Assembly (NCBI GenBank): GCA_900767835.1
Contig: CAAGAO010000001.1
Location: 1-54,800, forward strand
DNA length: 54,800 nt
Reading direction: 5' to 3'
Source of the DNA: Clostridia bacterium
GTDB taxonomy: Bacteria > Bacillota > Clostridia > Christensenellales > UBA1242
The notes beneath the pieces are model-generated. The model was not told the origin of the DNA. It was given only the letters and a program-made list of their open reading frames with translations, and did not search any database. The translations under genes and the position numbers were made by a program. How positions within the stretch are numbered: the first letter of the stretch is position 1; each line of letters opens with the position of its first letter. Positions 40,201 through 46,505 of the stretch are shown here, piece after piece.

Positions 40201-41852
40201 ATTGGCTATACGATTTAACATCATATAAACAAGTAACAGCATATAGTGAAGGCTCTGCTTTAAATACTGGTTTGGTCGCAAATAATAGCAGTTCAGGGAA
40301 ATTATATCGCGTAGATATAACAATTAGCGATAATGTTAATGACGGTATTGAATTAATGTTGTATGATAATAAAAATCAAAAAACTATTTCAATCAAAGAA
40401 TATACAAATATTGGTGATAAAGATAGTACTACATTATCTCTCGGTAAACATAGTTTCTATTTATATGATAAAGTAGGTCAGGACCTTTCACTTTTCACAG
40501 GTATTGATAAAAATGGTACTAAATACGTAAACGGTTTAACATTAATAGATGTTTGCAAAGCAAAGAACTTAAGTTATAAAGAAGATAAGACATTTAAGAT
40601 TAAACCAACATTAAATGGTGCTATATCATTAACTTACGATTCAACTTATAAAGTACCTTATCAAGTAACATCAACAGATGAATTAGAAATTAAGTTTAAA
40701 GAATCCGAGAAAAGTAATAATAGTGATAAGTATGGTTATTTAAATGCTACCGAAAGTAAATCATATAATCTGTATGTAACACCAAAATATACTGGCATAG
40801 ATACATCTTTAGCATATGCCACCTCAATTCATTATTGTTATGATGTTAACTTTGAAAGCAAATTAGATGGAAATGGTGCTTTGAGTAATGATGAGTCAAA
40901 CATTGGGCTTTCAACTTGGGCACAAGACTTTAAACTAATCACTGGTGTTGGTGTAAGTGCAGTCCTAGCACAAGGTGAGAATAAAGACTTGTATGGAGAA
41001 AACATAACAGGCACAGAAAAAGTGCAAAATGTAAGTAGTTTATATTTTGAAGCAGGAAATGTGTTTGATACATCATCAGGAGATAAGACTTCAGAAGGTA
41101 AGACCATATTCACTGTCGATAGTGAAACAGGTGATTTAACTTTAAAACAAGGATTTATACCAAATGATTATTATATTTCAGTTAGAGTTTTCTGCAAATA
41201 TGGCAGTAAACCAAATATTGGAAAAGTTGAATTAGGCACAGTATATGTTCAATTTGTTTCAGTAGAGAATAGAAATGTTAGAAAAGTTAATCCAAATGAT
41301 GATACAAGTGATGAATACAGTTTTGATATTCCAGATTCAATGAAAGCAGTGCTTGGCAGTGGTGAAATAGCGGTAAACCGCATAAGCCTTGGTTCTATTA
41401 AAGTAGTAAGCTGTAAAAATGGTACATTAACTGTTGTAAATAATAATGCAATAGAAAATGGCAAGGTTTATAATTTAGTAATTGATAATATGTCAAAACT
41501 TGTTAGATTAAATGTTATGGCACATAATTTTGCTGTGGAGAATATCACAATAAGTAGTGACGGCAGATCATTTAGTGCAGACAATATTTTGGTAAAATTA
41601 TTAAATGACTCTGTTAAAATTAAAGAATATTTAACAGATAAAGGTATTACTTTTACTAATTTTACAATAACATTGCAAAACACTTTAGATTCAACAAAGA
41701 CTTATAAGTTTAAACTAGACGAAAATGGAGAAAACTTTGTCCTAATTGGCGAAGGCAAAGTTGAAATCTTTGATACACCAACTGATAATGACTATAAAAT
41801 GACATCTCCAGATTTCGTAGGTGCAGAAAAAGAAGTCCATTTAAGCAAGTAG
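31215..41852 (+). CDS. Giant membrane-anchored extracellular protein, 3545 aa
   Basis: A single uninterrupted frame of 10.6 kb. The N-terminus has one hydrophobic segment (FFIIFAICFASVIGIMGGIF) acting as signal anchor, without a lipobox. The rest is almost wholly beta-rich, Asn/Thr/Ser/Lys/Asp-rich sequence resembling serial Ig-like or cadherin-like modules. Typical pieces are TVKIFGDDARVKVKIVDFLG and LTVNKYMGLNVVRLKIKVTT. One helical insert lies near residues 230-330. No LPXTG, S-layer or choline-binding motif is visible at the C-terminus, which ends GAEKEVHLSK. AGGAG is nine bases before the ATG. Base composition matches its neighbours, so there is no sign of recent transfer. Likely an adhesin or envelope filament tethered by its N-terminus; the function is unknown. 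Confidence 0.85.
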   Translation: MKRFFIIFAICFASVIGIMGGIFGVKYLKGDFNKVIINPNNISFELDEYDVTGDFKMTITTTTEDVNATKVTLTFAKGTNSSGNGVNTYGKDHLTDGVIIIPKEVTLNVPFEIKLCKTNDGELNNLEWIKGGISNLVATSECKTTPKATTKVYVDVPVYKTEIVIFDGRGTIDNTSSLKNTLTYIEGQTNLLKKLKTDEDRLSFNAGDTFYLGLKFYPERSAYKYSKATSTNMLVEYYDEIISKMNELNLNYESELNTLKSLLKTENATKEIDFQELINAYQQIVNLKDTSLNKQRFTEYLKTLNESFKKNLKYYTYEEKIENSKANINKIERVDGTNLYKLQAVADSTSLSNLVNVELYSYTFYNSKIENDTVNASEDYSTLLGRFETMYTEQGESLSNKKVDKQTKQFNIVDVDVDTIAVNGGINDFLSNKIHTIYASKDGTNTSTTSYLKLALSNSNIDAVNLQNKILNIGIRFEKRLSSSSWGETTELKFVDSDNYTKVKVIQDDSGAYTYYYLPIGNKANYNDAYWQVYSDEYIANDFRAVLVYIKSYELNADNEFETDKENVKVVVDNPIFRLSPADSDEKLVKWTSLDNLTLGVVDMTGVLDLSATDLEDDGSEKVKNVSYNKEIDLSKLVSIPETNNFQTYKFFIYSDDEQAEQKLSTYFATVDANPKPYTLKGVGITKNLYELDGSILKLKRQEIPNYSVNVMFATIRTGALRNPIMVTNGEYEIYDIVKYSAVKDNSLVENLSSLTINFTNSLKTIKAELSDLNTDYAGVANEDAMFKMAQNTTDVLTFKISGGEGDETKLRNAFSDGSIRMEARESKSNATNYITYRLYQDVDSYYIIVSSAQVTKNVTVRLYLVYTVDGNDYMFPVNIVYNYGGNTTFYTVTIVENTNSEISFDFETVDNTSIMASEIDYILVSTVYDKASNKYSKTYNVYYRDTSFTEHPTVKIFGDDARVKVKIVDFLGNVVDNAQDGWYLKSSNLNVLVVQNDQYVNFVGETPKESPAVLSLYAGSVENSTLSEKVNFVVENSGRVEEVIKYYKDPNQKIEFKYDETIKETYKFPTQSMSLESSLGDEVVLSNLLIINYKLDDSINPLTMGIYVANEASLNVLQQISNTTLTKENYKTTPITSFVLNKMLGSVVKIDLSYVCKELDITQSVSLKLNQVFTIKKVDIKNASGVSITKTDSNYNIYKGIPYTVEIETENVSNTKNLYYYSNGEEKKAFTVTDNKYSFNFTFSDSSLSSRQIYITSTNSDDENEKIGELVYCLEFNVLDNLIINVKNSTVALKGNKVTIPFVDLMGRKNVSGTTLENYPLIYTNISFDAKTEYAKDNEKLSISIPKVDDSLDATIKERRCIDLTFSNFTNEATVKFYIVIDEIIVGQVTLKVVPENLINAYNYFAMYKGVKAIVVSNSEVISGDNDRTNLFTDLFRNEEGVQVVYDSTFNGTYTNINGTVRKVTLSNNNLFTNTDTFVTVTKDGISTKYLIVISRLKFPFVKFENLLGEELAYANLDIYRLFENTENLYDYYKANNINFFTTTQNTENGKQEIELIKNNENLVYLSNDSKNIFNATNLGILEMATGENVASSYAMLQTEEEGIKLVANPIGVLDGVYIKASLNLAQAGTNTYFAIPTIIHLKQTQKLLVSYPNSGEVVELNENNYGSEGYDELMQENQLPFSNRLVEYLSFNEVYSNAELDLSNNKYTRLIVKEIDSSQDFATINYTGVMHYSIEKIVKNVSGVWSVVDKNDFANYASITVSNTGAILTVNKYMGLNVVRLKIKVTTDGGAENYIYVSAGEAEQLTLMRQTSSSTPISIGDENNISLKSEESILIGNGVYDLLSSNSKYYYYLTNINYNQELKFRLIGTDGSVVGFDSELNTFVSVDSNKLTIKVQPTGAYFVIELYTVYGVLTKLNISVESAFKFTLKELNIYSGTSYLLTDLVDFSTNIESLNGFAITNIENKENNKYFVCDGGKLVFTHIDSKVAFNLVLTITIEKGADTYVFNATFKNIVVLPRIESLYPNQTTPYVDLSTGTGSEPNLTNKTVDSGKVTLSKKLWSKLFKDNKLDNEFTITEFAENNKLYYFVNTNLINENDDIDYEVGGITSTITSKVQFSLAIKNNDDSYTTIAKAFVMLTINPQYKLTINYPITYSETGEETTFGYEIIQNKGTIDFSTKTFNNLDRLIVTNMVRPEQTVTYTIKLNDVEIPSAGQYSFDFDDTDFVQGDIVQYFDIYINDLKYGSYVVYVTKDSPMSFTQSTKTIYASYGDDDVFKNVDVIVTMPKITLADGKEKVSLYVASQAGVTNNVSIASNIYYRAGEKVRCILPISKYEQGISRVFVATDGTSVSTTDTECNAIFSIRGILTYNGNKVRYKDYDYIISSLSLRDEEITSNSKEFVKSLEKSAVCSIISDKTIASSCSITLTYDIAFDEDLLNKTRVITLNANEKEEGYSFVDLFGLKDTLGNKFWLNHTNNSKEISVKIIDNISSINCMPVTPILKDNIRYDYNLKPLGASNYGTKVTIKFTYTLGENRVYSAEFDVIVKSDIEFVVHNESTASINSEYNPLMVVYSEDILLASEAQTAFIYAYSKYSTIDPKPNVVIRWSDPQVSGDKSYFTVVKENGGIYLKFNKEATFGNKNIVITFTDPYNFTFKYYIEFVASSNVVSYNTDSKKVYEGETFDVYNRNKDYGTNMSGVGLVIKNGNDTDIQTELKVTSLRFLVNGTTYSIFADINEGLIGNTMTLKNGRLSLKYLSFTDIWNNSLISNGLSLSGTLEVNVVSATPNTDGSYAYSTEEYSFSIPFTIYKKYRTSLSAENTFVRENVEINLEHFIDVYDYSKNSYLGKPELNEYEAYKATFKLDNIQISTDKKTLLTYLTGILNSINKNLDTINNTTTSEDDKIKAETENEGLWIELKKFGVIPGSTNSNNKYDITNLKITLLIRAKNKATSNVVTYQGLYDITLDGSIYKVDTFLELGSDSSPLGAGVNLLNYNIEHWLYDLTSYKQVTAYSEGSALNTGLVANNSSSGKLYRVDITISDNVNDGIELMLYDNKNQKTISIKEYTNIGDKDSTTLSLGKHSFYLYDKVGQDLSLFTGIDKNGTKYVNGLTLIDVCKAKNLSYKEDKTFKIKPTLNGAISLTYDSTYKVPYQVTSTDELEIKFKESEKSNNSDKYGYLNATESKSYNLYVTPKYTGIDTSLAYATSIHYCYDVNFESKLDGNGALSNDESNIGLSTWAQDFKLITGVGVSAVLAQGENKDLYGENITGTEKVQNVSSLYFEAGNVFDTSSGDKTSEGKTIFTVDSETGDLTLKQGFIPNDYYISVRVFCKYGSKPNIGKVELGTVYVQFVSVENRNVRKVNPNDDTSDEYSFDIPDSMKAVLGSGEIAVNRISLGSIKVVSCKNGTLTVVNNNAIENGKVYNLVIDNMSKLVRLNVMAHNFAVENITISSDGRSFSADNILVKLLNDSVKIKEYLTDKGITFTNFTITLQNTLDSTKTYKFKLDENGENFVLIGEGKVEIFDTPTDNDYKMTSPDFVGAEKEVHLSK

Positions 41853-41972
41853 TTTAACTTAAAAATTGTTATAATAATTAAAAGATTTATATAACTAAAA
41901 GTTAAGTATTGAATCGACATTAATAAGAATACGCTTACTTATACCCGAGTTATTCTTGCGTGGATAAAAAAT

Positions 41973-42044
41973 AAAAAAAACAAGACAAAAATAAAAAAAT
42001 TAAGCAAATTTTTGCGTTGATTGAAAAATTGTCTTGTTTTTTTT
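41973..42044. terminator. Bidirectional terminator between giant gene and cls
   Basis: AAAAAAAACAAGACAA (41973-41988) pairs with TTGTCTTGTTTTTTTT (42029-42044) around a 40-base AT-rich loop. Just upstream (41924-41952) a smaller hairpin AAGAATA/TATTCTT follows the stop of the giant gene. Confidence 0.8.
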
Positions 42045-42049
42045 GAATC

Positions 42050-43471
42050 CTATAATAATTTTGATATAAGTTTAATCAGTAAAATATATAGCAAATTTTT
42101 AATTTTTAAATTACTATATTTCTTTTTTGTAAGATTAATTGAATTCTTTATATCATTTTCAAATATTTTTTTATTATTATTTATGATGTTTATATCATAA
42201 AACAAGCAAGTGTTTTCAAAATTTAAAAAAAACGACCTATTATCAAAATTGCAAGAACCTATGCTTGCAACCAACTCTGTACATAGTGTTTTTGAATGGA
42301 TAAATCCATTATATAAATAAATATCAACATCATTTTTTAGTAATTGTTTTAAACATAACAAACTAGCACCATAAACTAATTTTTTATCGGGCTTCTTAGG
42401 TATAATTATTTTTACATCAACTCCTCGCTTTTTTGCGTATAAAATTATATTAATCAAATTATCATCAATAACAAAATAAGGGGACTGAATATATAAAAAT
42501 TTATGACAAGAATTAATTATATCGGTATAAATTTTGTAAATATATGGGATATCTTTTTCTGGTCCACTTTCAATTATTTGACAAGAAACATTACCATATT
42601 TTTTTGCAACTGGAAAATATTTGTTAATATCTTGATTAGTATAATTATTGCCACTTACAAATGCAAAATCGTTTAGGAAAATATCTTGCAAAGAATAGCA
42701 AGCAGGTCCTTTAATTTTAATTTGTGTATCTCGCCAAGGAGAGAGATGCGTTTTTATACCCAAATGGTCGTTTCGTATGTTAATTCCGCCAGTATAGGCA
42801 ATTTTGCCGTCAATTATTATAAGTTTTCTATGATTCCTATGATTAATCTTTAAATTAATATGTGGTATGTTTAATGTATTTGGAAAAAAAGGGTAAACAT
42901 TAATTCCAAACTTTTCCAAGTTTTGCCAGAAATGTTTTTTTGTCTTATTGCTACCTATAGTGTCATATATAATATTAATTTTAATACCTTGTTTTGCTTT
43001 TTCAATAAGTTCGTGTGCGACTAATTTCCCAGTATCGTCATCTGAAAAAATGTAGAATTCCAAATTAATATTGCTTTTGGCTTTTTTTATTTCCATAATT
43101 AAGTCATATATAAAATCTTTACCAGAAATAAAAATTTTAAGTTTATTATAATTCCAAATATCAAACTTATACTTGTTTTTAATTTCTTCTGCCATTGAAT
43201 TAATATTTGAATTTGTTGAATGATATTCTTTAAACCAGGAGGTTTTGGAGATATATTTTTTTGTTGTTTTTTGCATTAGCAAAAGTTTTTGCTTTGATTT
43301 AAATTTAAGGTTATTACCAAAAATTACATAAGAAATAAAACCTATCGGTGGAAAGAACAAACACAACAAAGACCAGTAAAAAATTTTTCTTAAATTATTG
43401 TGTTCATAAATTACTACAATAATTATAGAAAAAATAAAATAAATAATTAAAATGATTAGAAGAATGTTCAT
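42050..43471 (-). CDS. cls: Cardiolipin synthase
   Basis: Transfers a phosphatidyl group between two phosphatidylglycerol molecules to make cardiolipin, at the cytoplasmic membrane. It has 473 residues, the standard length. Two N-terminal membrane helices (MNILLIILIIYFIFSIIIVV, then the FPPIGFISYVIFG context) precede two phospholipase-D motifs: HRNHRKLIIIDGKIAYTGG (HxKxxxxD, about 215-235) and HSKTLCTELVASIGSCNFDN with RSF after it (about 395-415). The last 40 residues are lysine-rich. No clear ribosome site is seen before the ATG, so the start could be slightly off. It converges on the giant surface gene and shares its terminator. Confidence 0.93.
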   Translation of the reverse strand: MNILLIILIIYFIFSIIIVVIYEHNNLRKIFYWSLLCLFFPPIGFISYVIFGNNLKFKSKQKLLLMQKTTKKYISKTSWFKEYHSTNSNINSMAEEIKNKYKFDIWNYNKLKIFISGKDFIYDLIMEIKKAKSNINLEFYIFSDDDTGKLVAHELIEKAKQGIKINIIYDTIGSNKTKKHFWQNLEKFGINVYPFFPNTLNIPHINLKINHRNHRKLIIIDGKIAYTGGINIRNDHLGIKTHLSPWRDTQIKIKGPACYSLQDIFLNDFAFVSGNNYTNQDINKYFPVAKKYGNVSCQIIESGPEKDIPYIYKIYTDIINSCHKFLYIQSPYFVIDDNLINIILYAKKRGVDVKIIIPKKPDKKLVYGASLLCLKQLLKNDVDIYLYNGFIHSKTLCTELVASIGSCNFDNRSFFLNFENTCLFYDINIINNNKKIFENDIKNSINLTKKKYSNLKIKNLLYILLIKLISKLL

Positions 43472-43531
43472 AATTATTAAAAATATCTAAGTTAAACATA
43501 CTAAAATAAATAATAAGTACATTTTTGAGTA

Positions 43532-43560
43532 TTGACAAAAAGATACCTTTGTAATACACT
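43532..43560 (+). promoter_or_regulatory. Promoter of the small membrane protein gene
   Basis: TTGACA (43532-43537), a 17-base spacer, TACACT (43555-43560), leaving a leader of about 113 bases. Confidence 0.6.
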
Positions 43561-43679
43561 AATTATATAAATTTTACGAAATAAACTTAGTGAATATTTG
43601 CTTGTTTAAGTAAAAGAAAATATATTATATTTACTTTATGTAACACTACTATAACTTAGTAAGGTTGTTTGGGAGAGAT

Positions 43680-44174
43680 ATGAAAAAAGAAAAACAAGAA
43701 GTCGAAACCAGAGAAGAACATTATGAAAAACTCAGGTTTGTAAATGATTATTTGAAAGTTGAAAGAAAGGTAAATAAATATCGCAAACTTAGAAAGGGAG
43801 CAAAAATTATATTTATTTTAACATATTTATCTTTAGGAGTAATTGCTTTATTTAATTATTCGTTGTCCTTAATTATATCAACATATTTCTCCATGGCTTT
43901 TGCACCAACTTACTATGTATTTTGGAGTGTTATGAAGGATACAGTTAACGATTGTAGTTATATGAACATAAACTATAAAGAATTTAAAAAAATGTATAAA
44001 TCTGGTGAAATAGAAAAATTAAAACAAGAACTAGAAGAATTAAGACATCCAAAACCAATTCAAAAAGGTGTGGAAGATTTAAAGATAACAAATACTAATA
44101 ACGATAAAACATCTCATCAACAAGTAGAAATAAATTATAAACAACCACAATCAGTTAACCATTTAGAAAGATAA
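43680..44174 (+). CDS. Small two-helix membrane protein
   Basis: A 164-residue protein. The start at ATG 43680 is chosen because GGGAG lies five bases ahead; an upstream TTG has none. A charged N-terminal helix (KKEKQEVETREEHYEKLRF) precedes two membrane segments (about 46-90: KIIFILTYLSLGVIALFNYS and a following SLIISTYFSMAFAPTYYVF). A long charged helix (EIEKLKQELEELRHPKP) and a hydrophilic Asn/Gln-rich tail follow. Both ends should be cytoplasmic. No family is recognised. It is monocistronic, followed by a strong hairpin. Confidence 0.65.
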   Translation: MKKEKQEVETREEHYEKLRFVNDYLKVERKVNKYRKLRKGAKIIFILTYLSLGVIALFNYSLSLIISTYFSMAFAPTYYVFWSVMKDTVNDCSYMNINYKEFKKMYKSGEIEKLKQELEELRHPKPIQKGVEDLKITNTNNDKTSHQQVEINYKQPQSVNHLER

Positions 44175-44192
44175 ACTTATTTAAAATAAGGT

Positions 44193-44222
44193 AAGGCAGA
44201 AGACTCTCGAGTTTTCTGCCTT
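44193..44222 (+). repeat. Strong hairpin after the membrane protein gene
   Basis: AAGGCAGAAGACT pairs with AGTTTTCTGCCTT (one G-T pair), loop CTCG. No T-run follows, so it may be an mRNA 3' end stabiliser rather than an intrinsic terminator. Confidence 0.6.
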
Positions 44223-44429
44223 AAATAATTAAAATTGTATGTTGTTTAAGAAAAAATTTATTAAGATTCGAAAATTTAACGAAAAATTTTTTAAATTCAT
44301 ACATATTATATATAGGACTAGTTGTGGTTAAAAAACACAACTAATATGACATTCGTTATAGTTAAAAAATATCAAGTTGATATGATTGCAAAAATAAGTT
44401 TGTAAAAGCAAAAAATATTGAAAAAATAG

Positions 44430-44458
44430 TTGACAACTGTAAAAATAATATGTATACT
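44430..44458 (+). promoter_or_regulatory. tRNA operon promoter
   Basis: TTGACA (44430-44435), a 17-base spacer, TATACT (44453-44458): a consensus-like promoter 44 bases before the first tRNA. Confidence 0.8.
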
Positions 44459-44502
44459 AACGGAGTAAATAATTTGCAGTCGCAAATGTTTGCTTTAACT
44501 AT

Positions 44503-44577
44503 GCGGGAGTGGCTCAGTGGTAGAGCGTTGCCTTGCCAAGGCAAATGTCGCGAGTTCGAATCTCGTCTTCCGCTCCA
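44503..44577 (+). tRNA. tRNA-Gly (anticodon GCC)
   Basis: Acceptor GCGGGAG pairs with CTTCCGC. The D-arm GCTC-AGTGGTA-GAGC, the anticodon loop TTGCCAA (GCC) and the T-arm GCGAG-TTCGAAT-CTCG(T) are all present. CCA is encoded. First gene of the Gly-Cys-Leu operon. Confidence 0.97.
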
Positions 44578-44633
44578 ATATTTTTACCATAAGAGGAAAT
44601 TTTAGGTTTTCAAATCTTGCGTTTGCTAACTTT

Positions 44634-44707
44634 GGTACCTTCGCCAAGTGGTAAGGCCAGGGTCTGCAAAACCCTTATCCCCAGTTCGAGTCTGGGAGGT
44701 ACCTCCA
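44634..44707 (+). tRNA. tRNA-Cys (anticodon GCA)
   Basis: Acceptor GGTACCT pairs with AGGTACC. Anticodon arm AGGGT-CTGCAAA-ACCCT (GCA), T-arm CCCAG with TTCGAGT and CTGGG. CCA is encoded. Confidence 0.97.
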
Positions 44708-44714
44708 AAATTTT

Positions 44715-44800
44715 GCTGGTGTGGCGGAATGGTAGACGCAAGGGACTTAAAATCCCTCGGTAGCAATACCGTGCCGGTTCGAGTCCGGCCACCAGCACCA
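44715..44800 (+). tRNA. tRNA-Leu (anticodon TAA)
   Basis: Class II tRNA with a long variable arm (CGGTAGCAATACCG). Acceptor GCTGGTG pairs with CACCAGC. Anticodon arm GGGAC-TTAAAAT-CCC region with loop CTTAAAA (TAA), T-arm GCCGG-TTCGAGT-CCGGC. CCA is encoded. The terminator of the operon begins directly after it. Confidence 0.97.
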
Positions 44801-44826
44801 AAACGAGTTTAGCACTCGTTTTTTTT
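44801..44826 (+). terminator. tRNA operon terminator
   Basis: AACGAGT pairs with ACTCGTT around TTAGC, then T8. It starts on the base after the tRNA-Leu CCA. Confidence 0.92.
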
Positions 44827-44827
44827 A

Positions 44828-44965
44828 GGATTTTAAGTCCCAGGGACTTAATTCCTGTCGGAACCAGACCGAAAATGCTAACGCGTTTTCTCCCGCTTTG
44901 TGCATTAGGAACGCAAGGTTATGAGAAGGGGCGAATAACCTTTTAAACTTGCCACTGGCAACTTT
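44828..44965 (+). ncRNA. Candidate structured RNA or tRNA-linked remnant, GC-rich intergenic island
   Basis: This stretch is strikingly richer in G and C than any other intergenic DNA here and has no good reading frame. It opens with a long hairpin (GGATTTTAAGTCCC against GGGACTTAATTCC). The first arm is the exact complement of the tRNA-Leu anticodon arm at 44752-44765. AATGC/GCATT, GCGTT/AACGC, AGGTTAT/ATAACCT (loop with GAGAAGGGGC) and TTGCC-ACT-GGCAA follow. I can assign no known RNA family (not SRP, RNase P, tmRNA or 6S on the motifs I can see). The strand is uncertain. Confidence 0.4.
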
Positions 44966-45010
44966 AAAATGTCATATTGAATAACAGATATGTAAAACTT
45001 TTAAACATAG

Positions 45011-45039
45011 TTGACATTACACAAAGTTTGTGTTAATCT
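45011..45039 (+). promoter_or_regulatory. Promoter of the leader peptide and M20 gene
   Basis: TTGACA (45011-45016), a 17-base spacer, TAATCT (45034-45039). The expected start is around 45046, so the mRNA begins almost at the AGGAG of the leader peptide. Confidence 0.75.
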
Positions 45040-45056
45040 AAAAAAAAGGAGAAAAT

Positions 45057-45092
45057 ATGTTTAATTTATTTATGTTTTGGCATCATGAATAA
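45057..45092 (+). CDS. Leader peptide MFNLFMFWHHE (attenuation control)
   Basis: An eleven-codon frame with a perfect AGGAG six bases before the ATG, directly downstream of the promoter. It is rich in Phe and ends Phe-Trp-His-His-Glu-stop, costly and scarce amino acids in the pattern of classical attenuator leaders (such as his and trp leaders). Alternative hairpins and a terminator follow at once, before the M20 hydrolase gene. The peptide itself probably has no function; its translation speed would be the signal. Confidence 0.7.
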   Translation: MFNLFMFWHHE

Positions 45093-45096
45093 TTAA

Positions 45097-45213
45097 CATT
45101 CACAAATTGTGTTTTGTGAGTGTATTTTTGTTCACATCACAAAACATATAAATTTATTTTGCACTATAACCCGTTGATATGTTTTGTTTATAAACTTATT
45201 CAACGGGTTTTTT
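45097..45213 (+). promoter_or_regulatory. Transcription attenuator with competing hairpins
   Basis: Four mutually exclusive pairings are visible. 1:2 is CATTCACAAA (45097-45106) with TTTGTGAGTG (45113-45122). 2:3 is TTTTGTGA (45112-45119) with TCACAAAA (45137-45144). 3:4 is CAAAACATAT (45140-45149) with ATATGTTTTG (45177-45186). The terminator is AACCCGTTGA (45168-45177) with TCAACGGGTT (45200-45209), then T6. 3:4 traps the 5' terminator arm in its loop and overlaps it, so it is an antiterminator. 1:2 favours 3:4, and 2:3 blocks it. A ribosome stalled at the Trp/His codons would leave region 1 free and allow read-through; this direction is inference. Confidence 0.75.
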
Positions 45214-45243
45214 GTATTAAAAATTTATTTTAAGGAGAAAAGT

Positions 45244-46338
45244 ATGAAAACATTAGAAAAACTAGAAAAATTAGTAAGTATAAGGTCGGACAAAAACTGC
45301 GACTTAATTTTAGAATTTATTAAAAATGAATTAATTGACAAAGTGGAAGAAGTAAAAATTTTTGGAGACAATAAAAAAGTTTTAATTGCGGGCATAAACA
45401 CACATTTGAAAAATATTACCCCTATTGTTTTAGCAGGACACATTGACACAGTTAAAGCGAATGAGTCTCTTTATAGAACTAATCCTTATATATTAACAAC
45501 AATTGATGGCAGAGCATACGGATTAGGAACAATAGATATGAAGAGTTTTACCGCTATTGTCTTGGATAAACTTGAAGAAATAAAAAAGATAGATTATCCA
45601 GTAGTTTTTGCTTTATCAACGGATGAAGAAACAGAATTGAAGTCAATTAATTTTTTAATTGAAACATTAAAAAACTTAAATATTAAACCAAATTTTACAA
45701 TTATTGGGGAACCAACAAGTTCAAAATTTAATTTATGCTCAAATGCTTGCTATGAATATAATGCTAAGTTTTATGGCAAGGCTTGTCATAGCAGTATCCC
45801 AAGTCAAGGAACAAATGCAATTTGTGCATGTGCAAAAATGGTTGTTTTTATTGAAGAAAATCAAAAGAAATATAAATTATCATCAAATTGCGGAATAGTT
45901 AAGGGTGGAGAAGTGGTAAATAAAGTTCCCGACTATGCAGAATTGTCATTTGATATTAGGTCAATTTATCCTGACGATGTTAAACAATTTGTGCTTGATA
46001 TAAACGAATTTGCAAATTTATTAACACAACAATATAAAAATTTAAAGGTGGAAATTAGCAACTCATTGGCAATTCCGTGTTTCAATAAACAAGAATCTAA
46101 AAAAATTTTAAAATTAGCACAAGAATTAGAATTGGAAGTAGACTCATTCTCTGGAGGTTGTGAAGCGGGCTATTACACCGAATATTGTGGAGATGGTGTT
46201 ATATTTGGGGTTGGCTCTTTAGAGTTGGCACACAAACCAAACGAATTTGTAGATGTGAATGAATACAATTTGTATTCCGCAAAATTAATATCACTTTTGA
46301 AATGTATAACAAAATATTATCCATTAGAGCCAAAATAA
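45244..46338 (+). CDS. M20 family metallo-amidohydrolase (ArgE/DapE-like)
   Basis: A zinc-dependent deacylase or dipeptidase of 364 residues; cytoplasmic. Family metal and catalytic motifs appear in order: AGHIDTVKAN (HxD), GLGTIDMKSF (metal Asp), STDEETEL (catalytic and metal Glu), GEPTSSKF (metal Glu) and AHKPNEFVDV (metal His). The closest pattern is acetylornithine deacetylase ArgE (GGCEAGYY...GVGSLELAHKPNEF), but no arginine genes are near. The start is ATG 45244 with AAGGAG seven bases ahead; the longer frame upstream lies in the terminator. It is controlled by the attenuator in front, which suggests a role in winning amino acids, perhaps His- or aromatic-containing peptides or acylated amino acids (inference). 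Confidence 0.85.
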   Translation: MKTLEKLEKLVSIRSDKNCDLILEFIKNELIDKVEEVKIFGDNKKVLIAGINTHLKNITPIVLAGHIDTVKANESLYRTNPYILTTIDGRAYGLGTIDMKSFTAIVLDKLEEIKKIDYPVVFALSTDEETELKSINFLIETLKNLNIKPNFTIIGEPTSSKFNLCSNACYEYNAKFYGKACHSSIPSQGTNAICACAKMVVFIEENQKKYKLSSNCGIVKGGEVVNKVPDYAELSFDIRSIYPDDVKQFVLDINEFANLLTQQYKNLKVEISNSLAIPCFNKQESKKILKLAQELELEVDSFSGGCEAGYYTEYCGDGVIFGVGSLELAHKPNEFVDVNEYNLYSAKLISLLKCITKYYPLEPK

Positions 46339-46505
46339 ATAAGTATATACTATTAAGTAAATTTATTACTTTATTTAAAAATATTTATAAAACAATAATT
46401 GTATGATATGCTTTTTTTGTCTTGTATGGTGTTAGTCATTTTTACAATGCTTTAATTAAAAATTGTAATTAACACAAATCGTAATTATATAGGAAGATTA
46501 CATTT

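Noticed and set aside
41920..41955. Structured RNA after the giant gene
   Set aside because: Only one short 7-base stem with a wide loop, followed by an ordinary terminator.
44610..44801. A minus-strand frame of 63 codons across tRNA-Cys and tRNA-Leu
   Set aside because: It is the antisense of two clear tRNAs, a well-known source of spurious protein predictions.
44828..44965. SRP RNA, RNase P RNA, tmRNA or 6S RNA
   Set aside because: None of their conserved cores can be found in either strand.
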